From assembly GCA_905209725.1 (NCBI GenBank), contig CAJLTZ010000041.1:1-20318 (forward strand): DNA of 20,318 bases, read 5' to 3'. The notes beneath the pieces are model-generated. The model saw nothing but the letters and a program-made list of their open reading frames with translations. It ran no database searches and had not been told where the DNA came from. This DNA comes from an uncultured Muribaculaceae bacterium. GTDB lineage: Bacteria; Bacteroidota; Bacteroidia; Bacteroidales; Muribaculaceae. Positions 17,600 to 20,318 of this stretch are shown piece by piece (the stretch's first letter is position 1; the number at the start of each line of letters is the position of its first letter). A program made the translations under genes and the position numbers.

Positions 17600-18469
17600 A
17601 TGGTGTCTAAGAAAAGATATTTCGGGAGAGCCATTGCCTCCTTCCTGCTTGTGCTCTTCACAATGCCTCTCGGCCACGCCGTGATGATTCTGATGGAACA
17701 CATCATGGATCCGGGTCCCCTTCATGTCGCCGGTTTCCTGTTAGGCCTCGCCGGACTGATAATCGCTGTAGCCGGCATCTTCGTGCGCGGCGACCTCCGT
17801 CAGACTCTCTTCGGATTCTTTGGCGGACTGCTCTTCTGGACCGGTTGGGTGGAGTTTCTTTTCCAGTATTATGCCGACAGATATGGCATGCTCCCGATGC
17901 CCGACCCGATGGGTGGACGTCCCACGCAACCCGAATACCTCATAATGCCCGCTTCATTCGGCTTTCTTGTGATGTTCTGGCTGCTTTATATCTTCAGCAC
18001 TCGCTCCGGATGTCTTTTCTTCTCCTGGATTCAGCGGCATCTTTTCCCCAAAGGAAATTCCGAACTGGCCAACCTGCGTCCGATGACACGCCATACTTCG
18101 CTCACTACGTTCATGGAATTCAACGTAATGATATGGACAAGCTATGTGACTCTGATGTTCTGCTACGACACCAATTTCTTAGGCGTGTCGCACCCTATCA
18201 CCCTTGCGTTGGGAGTGGTGTGTCTGGCGGGTTCAGTGTATATGTTTCTCAAGCAGACACGCATGAAATCCTGGGGCGCCAACATCAGGATGAGCATCGC
18301 CACGGTGCTCGTGTTCTGGACCTTTGTCGAAATAATCGGACGCCTCGGCATCCTGCATGAGATCTGGCTTCAGCCCCTTGACCATATCCGGGAAATGGTG
18401 GCGCTCGGCCTTCTCTTTGTGGCGCTTGCGGGCTATACCTTATATGATGCCTTCAAGGTGAGATCTTAG
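17600..18469 (+). CDS. Unrecognised protein with about eight membrane segments
   Basis: I do not recognise the family. The protein is 289 aa from the ATG at 17600, chosen because the extension from 17549 would be built from the heptamer repeat. Hydrophobic segments fall near 11-31, 41-62, 66-89, 112-133, 171-190, 198-217, 230-251 and 264-284. Histidines H26, H34, H42, H165, H198, H253 and H262 and glutamates E33, E85, E173 and E244 lie in or near the membrane. FW-T-G-W-V-E in the third segment (79-85) resembles FW-T-F-V-E in the seventh (239-244), hinting at two four-helix halves. It lies 71 bp after hmuR and 14 bp before the PepSY-TM-like gene. A role in haem or metal handling at the inner membrane is inferred from context only. 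Confidence 0.75.
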   Translation: MVSKKRYFGRAIASFLLVLFTMPLGHAVMILMEHIMDPGPLHVAGFLLGLAGLIIAVAGIFVRGDLRQTLFGFFGGLLFWTGWVEFLFQYYADRYGMLPMPDPMGGRPTQPEYLIMPASFGFLVMFWLLYIFSTRSGCLFFSWIQRHLFPKGNSELANLRPMTRHTSLTTFMEFNVMIWTSYVTLMFCYDTNFLGVSHPITLALGVVCLAGSVYMFLKQTRMKSWGANIRMSIATVLVFWTFVEIIGRLGILHEIWLQPLDHIREMVALGLLFVALAGYTLYDAFKVRS

Positions 18470-18483
18470 GCCTGTTTTCGCGT

Positions 18484-19980
18484 ATGAAGATCAACTGGCA
18501 TAGGCAGCATAAATGGTCGGGCATTGCAGTGAGCATCTTCCTGGTGCTTTTCTGCATCTCCGGCATCATCCTCAACCATCGCTCCGCATGGGGTGGGGCA
18601 GAGGTGTCGCGCACGCTGCTCCCTCCCTTCTATCGCTATAAAGGATGGGACCAGGGCATGATTCGCGGCACCGTGGCGATGGGCGACAGCGTGGTGGCAT
18701 ATGGCACCGCCGGCGCGTGGCTGCTTTCCCGCGATGGATCCTTTATCCGCGACTTCAACTCCGGTCTGCCTCCTGCGCAGATTAATCGAAACGTACGCGC
18801 GATAGTCAGGACTGCCGGCGACTCTCTGCTGATGCTCACCACCGATGCGCTTTATCTGCAGACTCCCGAATCCCGCAAATGGAAAGCGGTGAGGATTCCA
18901 TCGGTGAATGGCGAGCGGCTCTCCGACCTTACCCTTGCCGGCGACACACTGGTGCTTGCCTCAAGGTCATCGCTTTTCAGGACCACACTGCCGAGACTGG
19001 AATTTGAAAAGGTTCCGCTTCCGGCTCCTGTGGATGCAGATATCTCCGGTTCTACGGCGCTCCGCACGGCCTGGAGTCTGCATGGCAACCTGTTGCTGGG
19101 CGCTCCCGGCAAGATTATTGTGGATGCAGTAGGGCTTGTGATAGCCTTGCTGGCAATCAGCGGTATAGTGATATGGCTGATGCCGAAGCGCATCCGCTCC
19201 ATCGCGCGCAGTAATCACGACACCAAGAATAAGGTGGCGCACGCCTCCGGCACACTGCGTGGCTGGGTGAAAGCCCATTCCTGGGTCGGGAAAGTCACCA
19301 TCATATTCACCATCCTCCTCTGTTTCACAGGTATGCTGCTGCGGCCGCCGTTGATGGTGCCGCTTGCATTGTGGAAAACGCATCCCAAGCAGGCAGAAGA
19401 GAATATTTGGAAGGACAAATTGCGCATGGTGCGTTATGACGCTGATGCCGGTGAATGGCTGATATCCACTTCAGCAGGATTCTTCGCCATGCCAAAACTC
19501 GGCGCCGAGCCTATGCGCGCAGCTGGAGCACCGCCCGTCAGCGTGATGGGGCTCAACGTGTGGATGCGTGTCGACTCCACGAAATGGCTCTGCGGATCCC
19601 TCTCCGGAATGTATGTATGGGACAGGAAAGCCGAAAAATCCACCGACTGGTTTACCGGTCAACCAGCCCCCGTAAAACCTGGACCACCCTTCGGTTCGCG
19701 ACCTGTGGCCGGATATACAAGGGACTTCCGAGGCGAAGCCTTCCCCGTATACTTCGACGCAGGCACCGACAGACTGCCGCAACCCTCCGAACTCTCCACA
19801 CTGCCTATGCCCCTATACAACGTAGCCCTGGAAACGCACACCGGCCGCATCTACTTCGGCAACTCCGCCACCTACTTCTTCATCCCCCTGATAGGGCTGC
19901 TGACCCTCTGGTGCCTCCTCTCCGGCTGGGAAGTCCGCCGCCGCAAGCGCACATCAAAAAGATCCGACCACTCCGAATAG
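18484..19980 (+). CDS. Duplicated PepSY-TM-like membrane protein with propeller-like loops
   Basis: The protein is 498 aa with four membrane helices: about 9-31, 211-232, 267-287 and 463-482. Helix 1 starts WHRQHKWSGI (5-14), typical of PepSY-associated TM proteins; helix 3 repeats it as WVKAHSWVGK (261-270), and the remainder of both helices aligns. Helices 2 and 4 also resemble each other, so the protein is a tandem duplication. The long extracytoplasmic parts (33-209 and 289-462) contain blade-like units starting near G67, G112, G153, G323 and D364 (G/D-D/S-S/T-x-hydrophobic... then G/A-x-Y/F/W-L/V). H6, H9, H32 and H265 could bind haem, as proposed for PepSY-TM reductases such as FoxB. 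A haem or iron reductase or transporter is inferred. Last gene of the operon. Confidence 0.75.
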   Translation: MKINWHRQHKWSGIAVSIFLVLFCISGIILNHRSAWGGAEVSRTLLPPFYRYKGWDQGMIRGTVAMGDSVVAYGTAGAWLLSRDGSFIRDFNSGLPPAQINRNVRAIVRTAGDSLLMLTTDALYLQTPESRKWKAVRIPSVNGERLSDLTLAGDTLVLASRSSLFRTTLPRLEFEKVPLPAPVDADISGSTALRTAWSLHGNLLLGAPGKIIVDAVGLVIALLAISGIVIWLMPKRIRSIARSNHDTKNKVAHASGTLRGWVKAHSWVGKVTIIFTILLCFTGMLLRPPLMVPLALWKTHPKQAEENIWKDKLRMVRYDADAGEWLISTSAGFFAMPKLGAEPMRAAGAPPVSVMGLNVWMRVDSTKWLCGSLSGMYVWDRKAEKSTDWFTGQPAPVKPGPPFGSRPVAGYTRDFRGEAFPVYFDAGTDRLPQPSELSTLPMPLYNVALETHTGRIYFGNSATYFFIPLIGLLTLWCLLSGWEVRRRKRTSKRSDHSE

Positions 19981-20013
19981 TCCGAAAGGTCAGACCAGAT
20001 CGACACTGTCAAT

Positions 20014-20118
20014 AGTCGCGGAGCGACTACCCTGCATATTAACCGCGTACAGCACAGAGCGAAGCGGACTGCTGTGCGCGGAAGAAAAGAATAAAGAAAA
20101 TACAGTCGCGGAGCGACT
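20014..20118. repeat. REP-like palindromic repeat cluster
   Basis: AGTCGCGGAGCGACT occurs at 20014-20028 and 20104-20118. Each is a 6-bp hairpin with a GGA loop, and each is followed by one variable base and CCCT. Between them, 20043-20054 pairs with 20070-20081 in a 12-bp stem (CCGCGTACAGCA with TGCTGTGCGCGG, one G-U) with a 15-nt loop. No T-run follows any stem. The arrangement, two copies of one short palindrome flanking another, resembles bacterial REP/BIME elements. It may also end the haem operon transcript. Confidence 0.8.
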
Positions 20119-20164
20119 GCCCTATTACGCGCAAACAAAAAATTTAATAAAAATCACCAAAAAA

Positions 20165-20196
20165 TTTGGCAGTCTCAAATAAAACACCTAACTTTG
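20165..20196 (+). promoter_or_regulatory. Bacteroidota promoter upstream of tRNA-Phe
   Basis: TTTG at 20165-20168 and TAACTTTG at 20189-20196 are separated by 20 bases. Elements and spacing are identical to the promoter of the tRNA-tuf operon at 353-384. The tRNA begins 70 bp after the -7 element. Confidence 0.85.
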
Positions 20197-20266
20197 CACT
20201 CGCAAAAGGGAAACGCCCCGCAAGCCAAGCCCAAACGCGAAACAATGCGGAGCAATCTCGAAGCAA

Positions 20267-20318
20267 GGTGCCATAGCTCAGTTGGTAGAGCAAAGGACTG
20301 AAAATCCTTGTGTCCCCG
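20267..20318 (+). tRNA. tRNA-Phe (anticodon GAA), cut by the window end
   Basis: The 5' 52 nt are present: acceptor strand GGTGCCA (20267-20273), D arm GCTC/GAGC, and anticodon arm AAGGA-CTGAAAA-TCCTT with GAA (Phe). The T arm and 3' acceptor strand lie beyond the window, so this is a partial gene only because of the window edge. Confidence 0.93.

Overview
The window is a chromosomal segment of a Bacteroidota (Bacteroidales) bacterium. Three things point there. Promoters fit the Bacteroidota consensus TTTG-N20-TAnnTTTG. Start codons mostly follow A-rich sequence with little or no Shine-Dalgarno. The right half encodes HmuY/HmuR-type haem uptake proteins, a calycin-like secreted protein and a T9SS-type C-terminal tail. 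The protein styles suggest Muribaculaceae or a near relative, but that is inference.

Bases 1-427 are non-coding. They hold a perfect 16-bp tandem duplication, purine-rich heptamer repeats, and a strong promoter at 353-384. From 428 to 13470 runs the universal translation/transcription superlocus: tRNA-Thr(TGT), tRNA-Tyr(GTA), tRNA-Gly(TCC), tRNA-Thr(GGT), tuf, tRNA-Trp(CCA), secE, nusG, rplK, rplA, rplJ, rplL, rpoB, rpoC. All genes are on the + strand and intact. Hairpins sit in the tuf/tRNA-Trp and rplL/rpoB gaps, a candidate internal promoter lies before rplK, and a clear intrinsic terminator follows rpoC (13515-13558).

A fresh Bacteroidota promoter at 13597-13627 then starts a six-gene, tightly spaced + strand operon (13655-19980). 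Its products are: a minimal secreted protein ending in a T9SS type A-like tail; a calycin-like secreted protein; a HmuY-family haem-binding lipoprotein; a HmuR-like TonB-dependent receptor; an unrecognised protein with about eight membrane segments; and a duplicated four-helix PepSY-TM-like protein whose extracytoplasmic loops look like beta-propeller blades. I read it as a haem or metal acquisition system. HmuY would capture the ligand at the cell surface, HmuR would import it across the outer membrane, and the two inner-membrane proteins would handle it next. None of the classical hmuSTUV genes is present in the window.

The end (19981-20318) carries REP-like palindromes, another promoter of the same architecture as the first, and the 5' part of tRNA-Phe(GAA), cut by the window edge.

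The best candidate for something undescribed is the inner-membrane half of the haem operon (17600-19980). A heptanucleotide repeat tract abuts the start codon of its first gene.
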